64,000 nt of DNA from Alkalihalobacterium alkalinitrilicum (GTDB lineage: Bacteria; Bacillota; Bacilli; Bacillales; Bacillaceae_F). The notes beneath the pieces were generated by a model. That model did not search any database. It had not been told where the DNA came from and saw nothing but the letters and a program-made list of their open reading frames with translations. The position numbers and the translations under genes are program-made. The first letter of the stretch is position 1; each line of letters begins with the position of its first letter. Below are positions 1 through 9,948 of this stretch, piece by piece. The stretch spans positions 2,385,574-2,449,573 of the forward strand of contig NZ_KV917368.1 in the NCBI RefSeq assembly GCF_002019605.1, written 5' to 3'.

Positions 1-483
1 AATAAATAGTTGCGGTTCTTGAGCAAGCGCTCTAGCAATCAACACCCTTTGCTTTTCCCCGCCAGATAGATTTGCAAAATTTTTGCTTCTATAGTGTTCA
101 ATCCCGACTTCCCTCAATGACCGTGTGACAATTTCTTCATCATAGGCATTATCTTTTTCTAAAAATTTCTTATGAGGATGTCGACCCATTCTAACAATAT
201 CTTCTACTGTAAAATCAAATGGAACCGAACTTTCTTGGCCGACAACAGCCACTTTTTGTGCAAACTTGCGATTAGTCCAGTTTTTTGTATTCGATTGATT
301 GATGAAGATATCTCCAGTATGAGGCGCATAAATTCGGTAAATCGTTTTTAATAACGTTGACTTGCCACTACCATTAGGACCAATAACCCCAACAAATTCA
401 CCATCATTCACGGTAAAGTTAATGTCTTCAATGATTTGTTTTTGATCGATTTTCGTTATAACACTTTGAACCGAGAGCTCCAT
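1..483 (-). CDS. ABC importer ATP-binding protein, FecE/BtuD family (partial)
   Basis: This is the ATPase of a FecCD-type importer for a metal chelate, siderophore or corrinoid. The first 161 residues are in the window and the C-terminus runs off the left edge. Translation shows Walker A (GPNGSGKST), a Q-loop region and the signature LSGGEKQR; Walker B would start just past the edge. Its ATG overlaps the permease stop by one base (TAATG), so the two are translationally coupled. No binding protein is visible and it may lie beyond the edge. The substrate is uncertain: the neighbouring cobalamin operon suggests B12, while the Zur box upstream of the permease suggests a zinc-related substrate. 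Confidence 0.85.
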   Translation of the reverse strand, partial: MELSVQSVITKIDQKQIIEDINFTVNDGEFVGVIGPNGSGKSTLLKTIYRIYAPHTGDIFINQSNTKNWTNRKFAQKVAVVGQESSVPFDFTVEDIVRMGRHPHKKFLEKDNAYDEEIVTRSLREVGIEHYRSKNFANLSGGEKQRVLIARALAQEPQLFI

Positions 484-1595
484 TATTTGTCACCATCCCC
501 TGTACCAAAAGAATAGTTACTTCTTCGTAATAACCAGATAAAAAATGGACCACCACAAATGGCCGTTACAATCCCTATTGGTAATTCTTGTGGAGAGACG
601 ACCGTTCTTGCTGCAACATCTGCCCACACTAAAAAAATCGCACCGACTAAACTACTAACAACTAATACTCTGCGGTGGTCTGAACCAACCATTAAACGCA
701 CGATATGTGGAACCATGAGTCCAATAAAACCAATCGCTCCACTTACGGCAACCATCACACCTGTTAATAAAGCTGTAAGTAAAATTAAAAATTTCTTGAA
801 CACATCAATATTCATACCTAGCGTTGTTGCTGTAGCATCTCCCATTAATAGTAAATTAAGGGGACGATAAGATAAAATTAAAATAACCACACCAATGAAT
901 AATGATAAAAATGGGACAGGAAGTTGCTCCCACTTTGCTCCTGCTAAACTGCCCATCATCCAAAACATCGCATCGCGAATTCCTTCTTCACGGGGAGCCG
1001 AAATGACTATATAGCTTGTAACGGCCGATAACATCATAGACACGGCTATTCCAGCTAATAATAGACGAACTGTCGAAATTCTGCCACGCACTTGCGCTAA
1101 CATAAATACGAGTAACACCGAAACTAGTGCGCCTAAAAAAGCTGCTATTGACAGGGCATAAATTCCAAACATTTTGAAAGCACCAAAGATAATGACTAAC
1201 GTGGCACCGACAGAAGCTCCTGATGATACCCCAAGAATAAATGGATCGGCAAGTGAGTTACGAACTAAAGCCTGAATGGCAACACCAACGACAGCTAGTC
1301 CTGCACCTACTACAGCACCTAATAAAACTCTAGGAAACCGAATTTCCCAAATGATTTGTTCCTGAGCTTGTGACCAGTCTTTAACGATAAACTCGCTTAT
1401 GTACGGTATTTTAGATAAGGCAATTTTCCATACCGCTAATGGCGAAATGGAGACAGGTCCAAGCATTACTGCAGCTGTCATCGAACCTATAAGTACAATG
1501 GATAATATAAGTACAAAAAGAAACTGCGACACACGAGAAGCTTCTTTTTCATTTGTTTCTTTTAAAAAGGGATTATTCTTTATGTCAGTTCGCAT
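483..1595 (-). CDS. ABC importer permease, FecCD/BtuC family
   Basis: Integral membrane permease of a vitamin B12, siderophore or metallophore importer, 370 residues, a little long for the family because of a 25-residue hydrophilic N-terminus. It shows the family pattern of many hydrophobic segments and conserved stretches such as RFPRVLLGAVVGAGLA, NSLADPFILGVSSGA and FIGLMVPHIVR, the last being the coupling region that contacts the ATPase. The start is ATG at 1595 behind GAGGGGGG. It is the first gene of a unit with the downstream ATPase. Its promoter region holds a perfect 27-bp Zur-type palindrome 16 bases before the start, so zinc sufficiency probably represses it. Confidence 0.88.
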   Translation of the reverse strand: MRTDIKNNPFLKETNEKEASRVSQFLFVLILSIVLIGSMTAAVMLGPVSISPLAVWKIALSKIPYISEFIVKDWSQAQEQIIWEIRFPRVLLGAVVGAGLAVVGVAIQALVRNSLADPFILGVSSGASVGATLVIIFGAFKMFGIYALSIAAFLGALVSVLLVFMLAQVRGRISTVRLLLAGIAVSMMLSAVTSYIVISAPREEGIRDAMFWMMGSLAGAKWEQLPVPFLSLFIGVVILILSYRPLNLLLMGDATATTLGMNIDVFKKFLILLTALLTGVMVAVSGAIGFIGLMVPHIVRLMVGSDHRRVLVVSSLVGAIFLVWADVAARTVVSPQELPIGIVTAICGGPFFIWLLRRSNYSFGTGDGDK

Positions 1596-1610
1596 TTACC
1601 TGCCCCCCTC

Positions 1611-1637
1611 TTTAAATCGTAATTATTACGATTTAAA
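1611..1637 (-). promoter_or_regulatory. Zur box (perfect 27-bp palindrome)
   Basis: Two 13-base arms (TTTAAATCGTAAT and its reverse complement) flank one central base. The core TCGTAAT-N-ATTACGA is the known Bacillus Zur operator. It lies 16-42 bases upstream of the FecCD permease start, where it would cover the promoter. The same core occurs twice before znuA in this window. Confidence 0.8.
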
Positions 1638-1726
1638 ATGTGCCCAATGACCTCTATTGTCACAAGTTTTTTTATTAAAAACTCTCATTAAATATTTTAC
1701 AAGTGGTAAACAGTTGCAATTTAACA

Positions 1727-1768
1727 CCAAATATAGACGCAATGCCTTAACATTGCATCTATATTTGG
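1727..1768 (-). terminator. Hairpin at the end of the cobalamin operon
   Basis: An 18-bp stem with one G-T mismatch and a 6-base loop lies 25 bases past the cobA stop. The following T tract is poor, so this is terminator-like rather than a textbook terminator. It separates the cobalamin operon from the Zur-controlled transporter. Confidence 0.55.
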
Positions 1769-1792
1769 TCGTAAAAAGTGCCTTTTCCTTCA

Positions 1793-2560
1793 CTAGGATG
1801 AGACCCCAACTCCACCTTCACTAAACCACTGCATTTTCTCACGGAATGAAACAATTTCACCTACTAGAATAATAGCTGGATGCGAAACGTTTGCTTCACT
1901 CGCTGTTTTTTCAATATTTTGTAAAGTTCCAACAATCGTCCTTTGCCTCTCCGTTGTTCCCCATTCAATAATAGCGACTGGGGTTGTTTCCTTTTTCCCA
2001 TGACGAATGAGCTCGGTACAGATCAATGGTAAATTTTTCACACCCATATAAAAAGCAATGGTATCTATTCCACTAGCTAACGCCTTCCACTTTTCCTCAT
2101 TATTTTCTTCATGTTGTAGGTGTCCAGTAACCATCGCAAAGCTAGACCCAAAATCACGATGTGTTACAGGAATTCCTGCATATGCGGGTGCAGCAATACC
2201 AGACGATACCCCAGGAACAATTTCATACGGAATATCGCACCGAGCTAGTACCTCTGCTTCTTCACCCACTCTACCAAACACACAAGGGTCGCCCCCTTTT
2301 AATCTCGTAACCACTTTTCCTTCTTGCGCTTTCGCTACTAATAAATCATTAATTTGCTCTTGCTTTAGCGTATGATGCTTCGGAAGTTTCCCGCAATATA
2401 TGAATTCAGCATGAGCATGAGCATATTCAAGTAGAGAAGGGTTAGCCAGTCGATCATAAATGATCACGTCCGCTGCTTTTATGCACTCTAATCCACGTAC
2501 CGTAATTAACTTCGGATCGCCTGGACCTGCCCCAACTAAGTACACCTTTCCACTGTTCAT
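1793..2560 (-). CDS. cobA: Uroporphyrinogen-III C-methyltransferase (SUMT)
   Basis: Uses two SAM molecules to convert uroporphyrinogen III to precorrin-2, the branch point to corrinoids and siroheme. The protein is 255 residues, the usual size of a stand-alone SUMT. It has the N-terminal loop YLVGAGPGDPKLITVRG, the motif VVTRLKGGDPCVFGRVGEEAE and EIVPGVSSGIAAPAYAGIP. The ATG at 2560 has a GAGGTGGG ribosome site. It is the last gene of the riboswitch-led cobalamin operon, 22 bases after cobT. A second SUMT, fused to HemD, sits in the siroheme operon at 17.5 kb, so each pathway has its own copy. Confidence 0.95.
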   Translation of the reverse strand: MNSGKVYLVGAGPGDPKLITVRGLECIKAADVIIYDRLANPSLLEYAHAHAEFIYCGKLPKHHTLKQEQINDLLVAKAQEGKVVTRLKGGDPCVFGRVGEEAEVLARCDIPYEIVPGVSSGIAAPAYAGIPVTHRDFGSSFAMVTGHLQHEENNEEKWKALASGIDTIAFYMGVKNLPLICTELIRHGKKETTPVAIIEWGTTERQRTIVGTLQNIEKTASEANVSHPAIILVGEIVSFREKMQWFSEGGVGVSS

Positions 2561-2582
2561 TTCATTCCCACCTCTTTAATGC

Positions 2583-3659
2583 TTACAAGGGATTTTCGAT
2601 TGGTTCTTCTTTCTTTTTCTCAATACCAAGATCAGCAAATGTTGCCATCTCAGTTAAAATTCTTGTTGCTGCATCGAGTAGTGGATAAGCTAATGCCGCC
2701 CCTGTTCCTTCACCTAATCTTAGGTCCAGTGAAAGTAGCGGTTTTTTATCTAAGTATTCAAATACAGCTTTTTGTCCAGGTTCTACCGATTGATGACTAA
2801 TGATTAAATAATCTTTTATGGTTGGACAAAGCTCATAGGCAACAAGAGCTGCAGCTGTTGAAATAAATCCATCAACAATAACAGGTATACGATTAGCTGT
2901 TGCTTGTAATAAGACACCTGCCAGTGCGGCAATTTCAAGCCCTCCTACACGTGCTAACACTTGAAGAGTAGAAGCTTCACTAACATTGCGTCGCTCTAGT
3001 GCTTCTTTGATAATCGCTATTTTTTGTAGCTGCCCTTCTTCCGTTAATCCCGTTCCTCGACCAACTACATCTTGGACATCCGCATTCGTAAACGCAGCAA
3101 TTAAGGCACTACTTGCTGTGGTGTTACCAATACCCATTTCACCAATAATAATCGCCTCATGCCCTTGATCAATGACGTTCTGAGCTACGTCCATCCCTGC
3201 TTCGATCGCTTCGATCGCTTCTTGTTCACTCATTGCATCTTCATTATAGAAATTGTTCGTTCCATTTTTCACTTTTTTCACAACTAACGAAGGATGATTC
3301 ACCTCACCGTTGACCCCAACATCAACGACCGTTACATTAGCACCAATTTGGTTGGCAAGGACATTAATGGCTGCACGTCCTTTAATAAAGTTATCGATCA
3401 TTAGTTTCGTCAATTCTTGCGGGTATGCTGATACACCTTCATTGACGATGCCATGGTCGCCAGCACACACAATAACCGCAGGTGACTTTACCGTTGGCCG
3501 CTCTTTTCTGGTTATCCCTGCTAATTGAATGGCTAACTCTTCTATTCTCCCTAAAGCACCAATTGGCTTCGTTAATTGGTCAACATGATCGCTTACTAAC
3601 TTCATTACTTGATCATCAAGTGGTTTTATGCTTGATAGGATTTCATTAATTGGACTCAT
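2583..3659 (-). CDS. cobT: Nicotinate-nucleotide--dimethylbenzimidazole phosphoribosyltransferase
   Basis: Makes alpha-ribazole phosphate for the lower ligand of cobalamin. The 358-residue length fits the family, and motifs include AVIVCAGDHGI, GEMGIGNTTASSA, VGRGTG and the C-terminal LRLGEGTGAALA, which carries the catalytic Glu. The frame is open to 3686, but the ATG at 3659 starts the conserved MSPINEIL and has an AAGGAG site about 12 bases upstream, so I chose it. It overlaps the end of cbiA by 14 bases. It is the only nucleotide-loop assembly gene in the operon; cobU, cobS and cbiB are not in the window. Confidence 0.94.
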   Translation of the reverse strand: MSPINEILSSIKPLDDQVMKLVSDHVDQLTKPIGALGRIEELAIQLAGITRKERPTVKSPAVIVCAGDHGIVNEGVSAYPQELTKLMIDNFIKGRAAINVLANQIGANVTVVDVGVNGEVNHPSLVVKKVKNGTNNFYNEDAMSEQEAIEAIEAGMDVAQNVIDQGHEAIIIGEMGIGNTTASSALIAAFTNADVQDVVGRGTGLTEEGQLQKIAIIKEALERRNVSEASTLQVLARVGGLEIAALAGVLLQATANRIPVIVDGFISTAAALVAYELCPTIKDYLIISHQSVEPGQKAVFEYLDKKPLLSLDLRLGEGTGAALAYPLLDAATRILTEMATFADLGIEKKKEEPIENPL

Positions 3660-5040
3660 CTTTATTCTTCTCCTTATACTGTACACATTTTTCTACGAAT
3701 GACGCGGCAACTTTTGGGTTGGATGCAAAATGAATGTGCGTATAGCCAGCAACGATGTTGTCTGTTCTGTAACCTTCTTCTTTTTCTCCACGAAGCGCTT
3801 TAACATAATAAGCTTTTTCGAACTCTTTATCACTTTCAAAAGTAGAATAATGAAACTCATGACCTCTTGCTTCCTCACCTTTTTTAAAAAGGAAGGTTTC
3901 GTCGATTGCAGTTACTTGACGGTAGCCTAGTGCGGCTAATCTTTCTTGCATTTTTACCTTTCCTGGAATAACGCCGACCATTGGGAACGTTTCTCCTTCG
4001 CTACTAGCAATCGATTCGGTTAAGTACATAAACCCACCACACTCAGCAAAAGTAGGTAGACCATTTGAAATCGCATTTTTTATATCCTCTTTAGCTTGTT
4101 CGTTTTCTGAAAGTTCTTTTGCAAACTCTTCTGGGAAACCACCACCAATGTACAAACCATCGACTTCGGCAGGTAGTGTTTCCCCTGCTAGAGGACTAAA
4201 GAATATAAGTTCAGCCCCTGTCTTCTCCAACAACTTAAAGTTTTCACGATAATAGAAGTTAAAGGCTGAATCGTAGGCGACTGCGATTTTGACTTCTCGT
4301 TCTTGCTCATCCTGCTGTGAAAATAAGTCTGTTTTTAACTCAAGCGTTGGACCTCGTTCAGAAATACGCAATAATTCATCCAAATCGATACGATCAGCGA
4401 CTACATCACCAAGCTCATAAAAAAACTCATCTAGCTCGCCTCTCTCAATCGCTGGGATTAACCCTAAATGGCGTTCAGGAATCGTAAGACCGTCTCCTTT
4501 TAGTAAATAGCCAACAACAGGCACATCACATTCCTCTTCAATCGCCGTTTTACACAGTTCAAAATGCCCTTTACTACCAGCTTGATTTAAAATAACGCCA
4601 GCAATATTGACGTTTGGGTCTAACATTTGATAGCCTTTGACGATCGCAGCGGCACTTCTTGCCATACTTGCAATGTTAACGACCAAAATGACAGGAGCTT
4701 GAAGAAGTAAACTAATTTCTGCGGTACTCCCGACATTACTTTTGGGACTTTTCCCATCATAAAAGCCCATAACACCCTCTATGATCGAAAGGTCTGCTCC
4801 TTGACTTGCGTCAACAAAAATATCGTTCACGATATCATGCTCGAGCATCCAGCTATCGACATTTCGCGATTGCCTACCTGTTACAGCGGTATGGTAACTA
4901 GGATCGATATAATCAGGTCCACATTTAAAGCCTTGTACGGTTAGTCCTTTCTTTTTAAAAGCAGCCATTAAACCGATCGTCAATGTTGTTTTACCAACCC
5001 CACTATTCGTTCCTGCAATTACTATTCTTCGTTGCATCAT
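3646..5040 (-). CDS. cbiA: Cobyrinic acid a,c-diamide synthase
   Basis: ATP- and glutamine-dependent amidation of the a and c side chains of cobyrinic acid. The N-terminal half is a DTBS-like P-loop domain (AGTNSGVGKTTLTIGLMAA; ESRNVDSWML-like region). The C-terminal half is a class I glutaminase: GLYIGGGFPEEF, then AECGGFMYL with the nucleophilic Cys, and the late His in the RGHEFHYSTF segment. At 464 residues it has normal length. The start is ATG at 5040 behind GAGG. It follows cbiG by 16 bases and overlaps cobT. Confidence 0.95.
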   Translation of the reverse strand: MMQRRIVIAGTNSGVGKTTLTIGLMAAFKKKGLTVQGFKCGPDYIDPSYHTAVTGRQSRNVDSWMLEHDIVNDIFVDASQGADLSIIEGVMGFYDGKSPKSNVGSTAEISLLLQAPVILVVNIASMARSAAAIVKGYQMLDPNVNIAGVILNQAGSKGHFELCKTAIEEECDVPVVGYLLKGDGLTIPERHLGLIPAIERGELDEFFYELGDVVADRIDLDELLRISERGPTLELKTDLFSQQDEQEREVKIAVAYDSAFNFYYRENFKLLEKTGAELIFFSPLAGETLPAEVDGLYIGGGFPEEFAKELSENEQAKEDIKNAISNGLPTFAECGGFMYLTESIASSEGETFPMVGVIPGKVKMQERLAALGYRQVTAIDETFLFKKGEEARGHEFHYSTFESDKEFEKAYYVKALRGEKEEGYRTDNIVAGYTHIHFASNPKVAASFVEKCVQYKEKNKDESN

Positions 5041-5056
5041 GTCACATCCTCTAACC

Positions 5057-6136
5057 TTACTTTTTCACAGCGATCGAAATCGTTACATTGCCACTTTTCT
5101 TTTTTTCTAGTAAAAGTTCATCTACTTCTGCAGCAATCAGTGCTGCTGGTTCACTAACTCCATAAGCTCCAGTGAATTTATAGACCGTTTCAGAAGGATT
5201 TTTGATTGGAGCAGCGTTCAATTGTTCTGGAGTATAGTAGACAAAGTCCCATCCAAAATCGGTACAAACCTCTATCAAACCTTCTTCATCTTTTTTCAAG
5301 TCAATCGTTGCTATCGACTTAACCGATTGAATAGAGATTCTTTCATCTTTCAACGTTTCCTCGATCACTTGTTTAATTTCTAAAGCACTCGTCCCACGAT
5401 TACAACCGATCCCTAAATAAACCGATTTCGGTCGGTACAACACACCGTTTGCTAACAATTTGTTTTCTTCTTCTTTTGATAAAATTCGGTGGGTAATGAC
5501 AAGAGCTGCATTGTATTCGGTTTTGAGTGCTTCTTCAACTGATTGTACCACTTTCATTTGTTTTGGTAGTGGACGATCATGCTTCCACCATGTTTTTTCA
5601 CCTGATTCTTGTAAAATAACAAGTGGCTCTTCATTCACAACCGCGGCACTCACAGGAATAATATTTGCATAATCTTCAACCGTCCAGCCCAATTCACGTC
5701 CGAAAATATCAACTGGAATCGTTTTTTGCACATCAGATGCAGTTGTAATCACAGGAGTTGCATGGAGATATGAAGCGACTTCACGAGTTAAATCATTGGC
5801 ACCACCAATATGCCCTGAAAGTACACTAATAACAAACTCACCTTTATCATCAATAACGACGACAGCTGGATCGATTTTCTTATCTTTTAAAATCGGAGCA
5901 ATCATTCGAACAACTGCCCCTAAAGAAATCACCATAATAATACCATCATAGCGTTTGAACATATCGGGTAAAAGGAGTTTGATCGAACCTTCGAATAATT
6001 GAATGTTTTTTTCTTGTTCATCACCACGTTCAAACTTCTTCATATAATACAGATTGGCTTTCGGCATGGAAGCACGTAACTTCCGAACAAGATCCACACC
6101 GTGCTTCGTAATCGCAACTAAAGCAATGTTATCCAT
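5057..6136 (-). CDS. cbiG: Cobalt-precorrin-5A hydrolase
   Basis: Opens the delta-lactone of cobalt-precorrin-5A and releases acetaldehyde, a step specific to the anaerobic cobalamin route. It has the CbiG N-terminal region (ALVAITKHGVDLVRKL), the central LSGHIGGANDLTREVA and a C-terminal domain with SVYLGIGCNRGTSA. The frame is open to 6226, but the first 30 residues are cbiF read in another frame. ATG at 6136 starts MDNIALVAIT and overlaps the cbiF stop by 8 bases, giving 359 residues. Translational coupling within the operon is likely. Confidence 0.93.
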   Translation of the reverse strand: MDNIALVAITKHGVDLVRKLRASMPKANLYYMKKFERGDEQEKNIQLFEGSIKLLLPDMFKRYDGIIMVISLGAVVRMIAPILKDKKIDPAVVVIDDKGEFVISVLSGHIGGANDLTREVASYLHATPVITTASDVQKTIPVDIFGRELGWTVEDYANIIPVSAAVVNEEPLVILQESGEKTWWKHDRPLPKQMKVVQSVEEALKTEYNAALVITHRILSKEEENKLLANGVLYRPKSVYLGIGCNRGTSALEIKQVIEETLKDERISIQSVKSIATIDLKKDEEGLIEVCTDFGWDFVYYTPEQLNAAPIKNPSETVYKFTGAYGVSEPAALIAAEVDELLLEKKKSGNVTISIAVKK

Positions 6137-6932
6137 TGACCTTTTCCCCTTTACGGAAGCCGTGAGTGAACGTCTTATCATAAAGCTTTGATTCGTACTT
6201 CCCTTCTTCAAAAAGAAGTTGTTCATCGGCAGCTTTACTAATGATCACCATCGCTTGTTTCCGAATTCCTTCTGTCCTCATCGCTTCATCTAGCTGCCCC
6301 AATGTTGTTCGAACAACTTTTTGATCTGGCCATGAGGCACGGTAAACGACAACAACAGGATCAGTCTCTAACCAGCCCGCTTCTAAAAACTCGCGAACCA
6401 CTTTTTTAATTAAGGTTGCACTTAAAAATAAGGCAGTAGAGCAATGATGGCTTGCTAAGTCCTTTAACTGCTCACGTTCCGGCATCGGTGTACGCCCTTC
6501 AGCTCTCGTTAATATCACCGTTTGGGTTAGTTCTGGAACGGTTAACTCAATTCCAGCCGCAGCTGCTGCCGCAAATACTGAACTTACACCTGGAATGATT
6601 TCATAATCAACTTCCTCGCGTTTTAAGTAGCGCATCTGTTCTAAGATCGCACCATAAACTGCAGGATCTCCTGTATGAACACGAGCGACACTCTTATCTT
6701 GACGAACATTTGAAACCATACAATCTACGAGTTCTTCTAAATTCATTCCAGCACTTTTTATAATTTCGGCATCAGGCTTTGCCACTTCCATTAACTGTTC
6801 ATTCACTAGTGAATCGGTGTATAAAATCACATCAGCTTGCTTTAAAATATTTTGACCCTTTACCGTTATTAATTCGGGGTCTCCTGGACCTGCTCCAACG
6901 ATATATACTTTTGCTTCTAACAAACGAGTCAC
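6129..6932 (-). CDS. cbiF: Cobalt-precorrin-4 C11-methyltransferase
   Basis: SAM-dependent methylation at C-11 of the contracted corrinoid macrocycle. It shows the tetrapyrrole methylase loop [35 protein letters not shown] and EIIPGVSSVFAAAAAAGIELT, which is typical of the CbiF/CobM subfamily. Length is 267 residues. The start is GTG at 6932, immediately after the cbiL stop; a TTG a few codons later is an alternative, since the nearest purine-rich stretch (AAAGTAGG) is very close to the GTG. Confidence 0.93.
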   Translation of the reverse strand: MTRLLEAKVYIVGAGPGDPELITVKGQNILKQADVILYTDSLVNEQLMEVAKPDAEIIKSAGMNLEELVDCMVSNVRQDKSVARVHTGDPAVYGAILEQMRYLKREEVDYEIIPGVSSVFAAAAAAGIELTVPELTQTVILTRAEGRTPMPEREQLKDLASHHCSTALFLSATLIKKVVREFLEAGWLETDPVVVVYRASWPDQKVVRTTLGQLDEAMRTEGIRKQAMVIISKAADEQLLFEEGKYESKLYDKTFTHGFRKGEKVNG

Positions 6933-7640
6933 CTACTTTCTTACTAACATTAATGTTAAGTATTCTAGTTCCGCCGTTTTCAATTCACGAACATCTTTCC
7001 AAATATATTCCTCACCTGAAGTCACTTTTGTCACAACGGTCGCTTTATCAACTAAATCTAACTCTTCTAACAGGTCAATCATCATTGGCAGCACTTTCGC
7101 TACTTTAATAAAAACCATTCCATCATGGTCTTGCAGTGCTTTTTTCATTTCTTCTCGATTGTCGGTTGCAGGAATGATCCCCGTCCAATCATCTCCATCC
7201 GCAAGCGGAATGCCAAGTCTTGATGCAGCCCCATTTACAGATGAAATCCCAGGAATCGAAACGATATTAACTTCGGGATGAAGCTCTTTCATTAATCGAT
7301 ACAAATGAATGAAAGTACTGTAAAGCATCGTATCTCCTTCTGTTACAAAGGCAACATCTTTTCCTTGTTTGACACATTCCCATACTTGATCAACGATCGT
7401 ACGCCATTCACGATCAAGTACTTCTTGATCCTTTGTCATTGGAAAGACAAGACCGAGCATTTCTTTATTCTCCGTATCAATATATTGATCGACAATTTGA
7501 TAGGCATAACTTTTACTACCTTTTCTTTTTTTCGGGTAAGCAACAACATCTGCTTCTTTCAGCATGCGATAGGCCTTAATCGTTATTAATTCAGGATCAC
7601 CAGGTCCTACTCCGACACCGTACACGGTTCCGATGGTCAT
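6933..7640 (-). CDS. cbiL: Cobalt-factor-II / precorrin-2 C20-methyltransferase
   Basis: Methylates C-20 after cobalt insertion. It carries the family loop [38 protein letters not shown] and [20 protein letters not shown], which separates CbiL/CobI from its paralogues. The protein is 235 residues. The ATG at 7640 overlaps the cbiET stop by four bases (ATGA) and is preceded by AAGGAGGAACAATC, a strong ribosome site. Cobalt is inserted earlier by the cbiX product in the same operon. Confidence 0.93.
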   Translation of the reverse strand: MTIGTVYGVGVGPGDPELITIKAYRMLKEADVVAYPKKRKGSKSYAYQIVDQYIDTENKEMLGLVFPMTKDQEVLDREWRTIVDQVWECVKQGKDVAFVTEGDTMLYSTFIHLYRLMKELHPEVNIVSIPGISSVNGAASRLGIPLADGDDWTGIIPATDNREEMKKALQDHDGMVFIKVAKVLPMMIDLLEELDLVDKATVVTKVTSGEEYIWKDVRELKTAELEYLTLMLVRK

Positions 7641-8848
7641 GATTGTTCCTCCTTATGTTTCGCTGTGATAATGTAAATTGGATTTAACCCTTCAAAACGG
7701 TTCATATGTAAAATCGGTTTACTTCTTGAAATTTGTACGAGCCTAACTGAAGTCTCAAATTCTAGTGCTCTAAAAGTTTCATTCGCTAGATACAGCGTTT
7801 CAATCGTTGCTGCATTCAAGACAATCCGCCCACCTTTATTCAGGCGACTTGCACAAACTCTTAACAAGTCCTGCATTTCTCCACCAGTCCCGCCGATAAA
7901 GATCGCATCAGGATTCGGGAAATCTTCAAGTCCTTCAGGAGCTTTACTACATTTGACAGTAATATCTGCTCTAAACTTTTTCGTGTTTTCCAAGCAGTTT
8001 TCATAGTCTGCTTGATTTTTTTCCATTGCATATACTTGACCATGCCTTGCGATTCTTGCACTTTCTATCGCAACAGAGCCAGTACATGTACCAATATCCC
8101 ATACAACAGAATTTTCATGTAAATTTAATTCAGCTAAACTTAGAACGCGAACTTCTTTTTTTGTAATTAAACCTTTATCTGGTTTTCGTTGCTTAAATTC
8201 ATCATCAGATATTCCTAATGACCAGTTTGGACCTTGTCCAGTTCGTTTTAAGATGACGATATTAAGAGGATGTCCTTCATAATCAGTCATTTCTTCTAAT
8301 GATAGTTGAACAACCTTCTCATTTTCACCGCCAAGCGCTTCAGCTACATACGAATCATATTCTTCTATACCGTAAGAAAGAAGATACTTTGCAATTGTAG
8401 CTGGTGTATTATTTTTATCTGTTAATAGGCACACTTTAGCACGGCCGTCGACTTTTTGAGCGAGTCCTTTCATCGTTCGGCCATGTAAACTAATGAATGT
8501 ACAATCTTGCCAACTTTCTTGAATTTTTGCAAAAGCCTCTTGGATGGAACTTAAATTAGGATAAATCTCTACTGGTAACTTTTTAGAAAGATAACTTCCT
8601 ATCCCAAAAAAAAGAGGGTCACCAGAAGCTAATAAAACACAACGTTTGTCCGTCGCTTGAAGTTGTTCTACTGCTGTCTTTAAATTGCCCTTTAGTACAA
8701 TTCTATCGCCATTGTACTCTGGAAAAAACTGTAGTTGCCTTTCTCCACCTATTAAACATTCACTTTCATAGATCCATTTTTCATAGATCGGTAAAAGACT
8801 AGACTTTCCACCATCTGTTATTCCGATAATTTTAATCGGTTGTCCCAT
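7637..8848 (-). CDS. cbiET: Precorrin-6Y C5,15-methyltransferase (decarboxylating), CbiE-CbiT fusion
   Basis: A bifunctional protein. The N-terminal CbiE domain (about residues 1-200; [30 protein letters not shown]) methylates C-5. The C-terminal CbiT domain (about 215-400) methylates C-15 and decarboxylates the C-12 acetate; its SAM motif is [18 protein letters not shown], with [16 protein letters not shown] later. The fusion at 403 residues matches the cbiET form of B. megaterium. The ATG at 8848 lies inside the last 31 bases of cbiD, behind GAGGTAGT. Confidence 0.94.
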   Translation of the reverse strand: MGQPIKIIGITDGGKSSLLPIYEKWIYESECLIGGERQLQFFPEYNGDRIVLKGNLKTAVEQLQATDKRCVLLASGDPLFFGIGSYLSKKLPVEIYPNLSSIQEAFAKIQESWQDCTFISLHGRTMKGLAQKVDGRAKVCLLTDKNNTPATIAKYLLSYGIEEYDSYVAEALGGENEKVVQLSLEEMTDYEGHPLNIVILKRTGQGPNWSLGISDDEFKQRKPDKGLITKKEVRVLSLAELNLHENSVVWDIGTCTGSVAIESARIARHGQVYAMEKNQADYENCLENTKKFRADITVKCSKAPEGLEDFPNPDAIFIGGTGGEMQDLLRVCASRLNKGGRIVLNAATIETLYLANETFRALEFETSVRLVQISRSKPILHMNRFEGLNPIYIITAKHKEEQS

Positions 8849-9945
8849 TTTACTACCTCTTTTCCTAACACTTCTTTACTCATGGAGATAATATAGACTT
8901 CAATGTCTAAGCCACCTCTAATTTCTTGTAAGCTCTTTTGCCCAATTAATTGACAAAGTTTTGAGAAGAAGCCATGGTATCCATGTTCTAACATCATCGT
9001 TCCAACTTGTGATGCTGTATTGGCACCGCGAATCTCCTCTAGCAAATTGTTTGGTACCCCTGCACCTTTTGCTACTTCAGAGAGAAAATTAAAATCGACA
9101 GGTGCACTTTTGGAATGAACCATCATGACACCTTGAGCGACTTTAGAAAACTTCCCCATCATGCCGACGAGTGTTATTTTCTTTACTTTTTTGGCTTTAC
9201 ATTGCTTCAAAGCAAAACCGACGAAATCGCCCATTTCAATAAAAGCCTCTTCCTTGGCATCAGGATGAGTTTCAATCGCAAATTTTTCACTTCTCCCACC
9301 CGTTGTTAAAAATAAATGGTCACAACCATTGGTAACAGCTACTGAGATGGCTTGAGCAATACTCGCTTTAAATGCAGAAGTAGAGAATGGGACCACCGTA
9401 CCTCTTGTTCCTAAAATCGAAATCCCACCAATAATTCCGAGTCTACTGTTTAATGTTTTCTTAGCAATCTCTTCACCTTCAGGAACGGAAATAATAATCC
9501 GAATACCTTGTGTTAGCGAGAATCGTTCCAAGACTTCTAAAGCCACTTCCATAATCATCTTTCGAGGAACTGGATTAATCGCAGCTTCACCAACAGCAAC
9601 AGGCAATCCTGGCTTTGTAACTCGTCCCACCCCAACACCACCATCAAGGTGAATTCCTTCGTCTTTTGTAAAGCAAACAGTCGACACAATTTCAGCTTTA
9701 TGAGTCGCGTCTGGATCGTCTCCAGCATCTTTTATAACCGTTGCCGTTGCTTCAAGTTTGGTAAACGTCACTTCTTTCATATGAAAAGTCACAACTTTAC
9801 CAACTGGTAAGCGAATCGATACTTCGTTTACTTCGCGTTGCTCTAAAAGGGAGAGTAGGGCAGCTTTTGTGGCTGCCGTTGCATTTGCTCCCGTTGTGTA
9901 CCCATACCGCATATCCTTCGGGTCTTTTTCCACTTTCTTTTTCAT
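8818..9945 (-). CDS. cbiD: Cobalt-precorrin-5B C1-methyltransferase
   Basis: Methylates C-1 in the anaerobic pathway. Recognised from the N-terminal [17 protein letters not shown], the central [28 protein letters not shown] and the later GGRSEKFA. It is 375 residues, as expected. Presence of CbiD together with CbiG marks the oxygen-independent cobalamin route. The ATG at 9945 follows GGGGTAAACG, three bases after the cbiC stop. Confidence 0.94.
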   Translation of the reverse strand: MKKKVEKDPKDMRYGYTTGANATAATKAALLSLLEQREVNEVSIRLPVGKVVTFHMKEVTFTKLEATATVIKDAGDDPDATHKAEIVSTVCFTKDEGIHLDGGVGVGRVTKPGLPVAVGEAAINPVPRKMIMEVALEVLERFSLTQGIRIIISVPEGEEIAKKTLNSRLGIIGGISILGTRGTVVPFSTSAFKASIAQAISVAVTNGCDHLFLTTGGRSEKFAIETHPDAKEEAFIEMGDFVGFALKQCKAKKVKKITLVGMMGKFSKVAQGVMMVHSKSAPVDFNFLSEVAKGAGVPNNLLEEIRGANTASQVGTMMLEHGYHGFFSKLCQLIGQKSLQEIRGGLDIEVYIISMSKEVLGKEVVKWDNRLKLSE

Positions 9946-9948
9946 CGT

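Noticed and set aside
1-1595. Calling the first transporter BtuCD
   Set aside because: Cobalamin neighbourhood supports it, but the Zur box does not, and no BtuF or riboswitch precedes it; left as FecCD family with open substrate.
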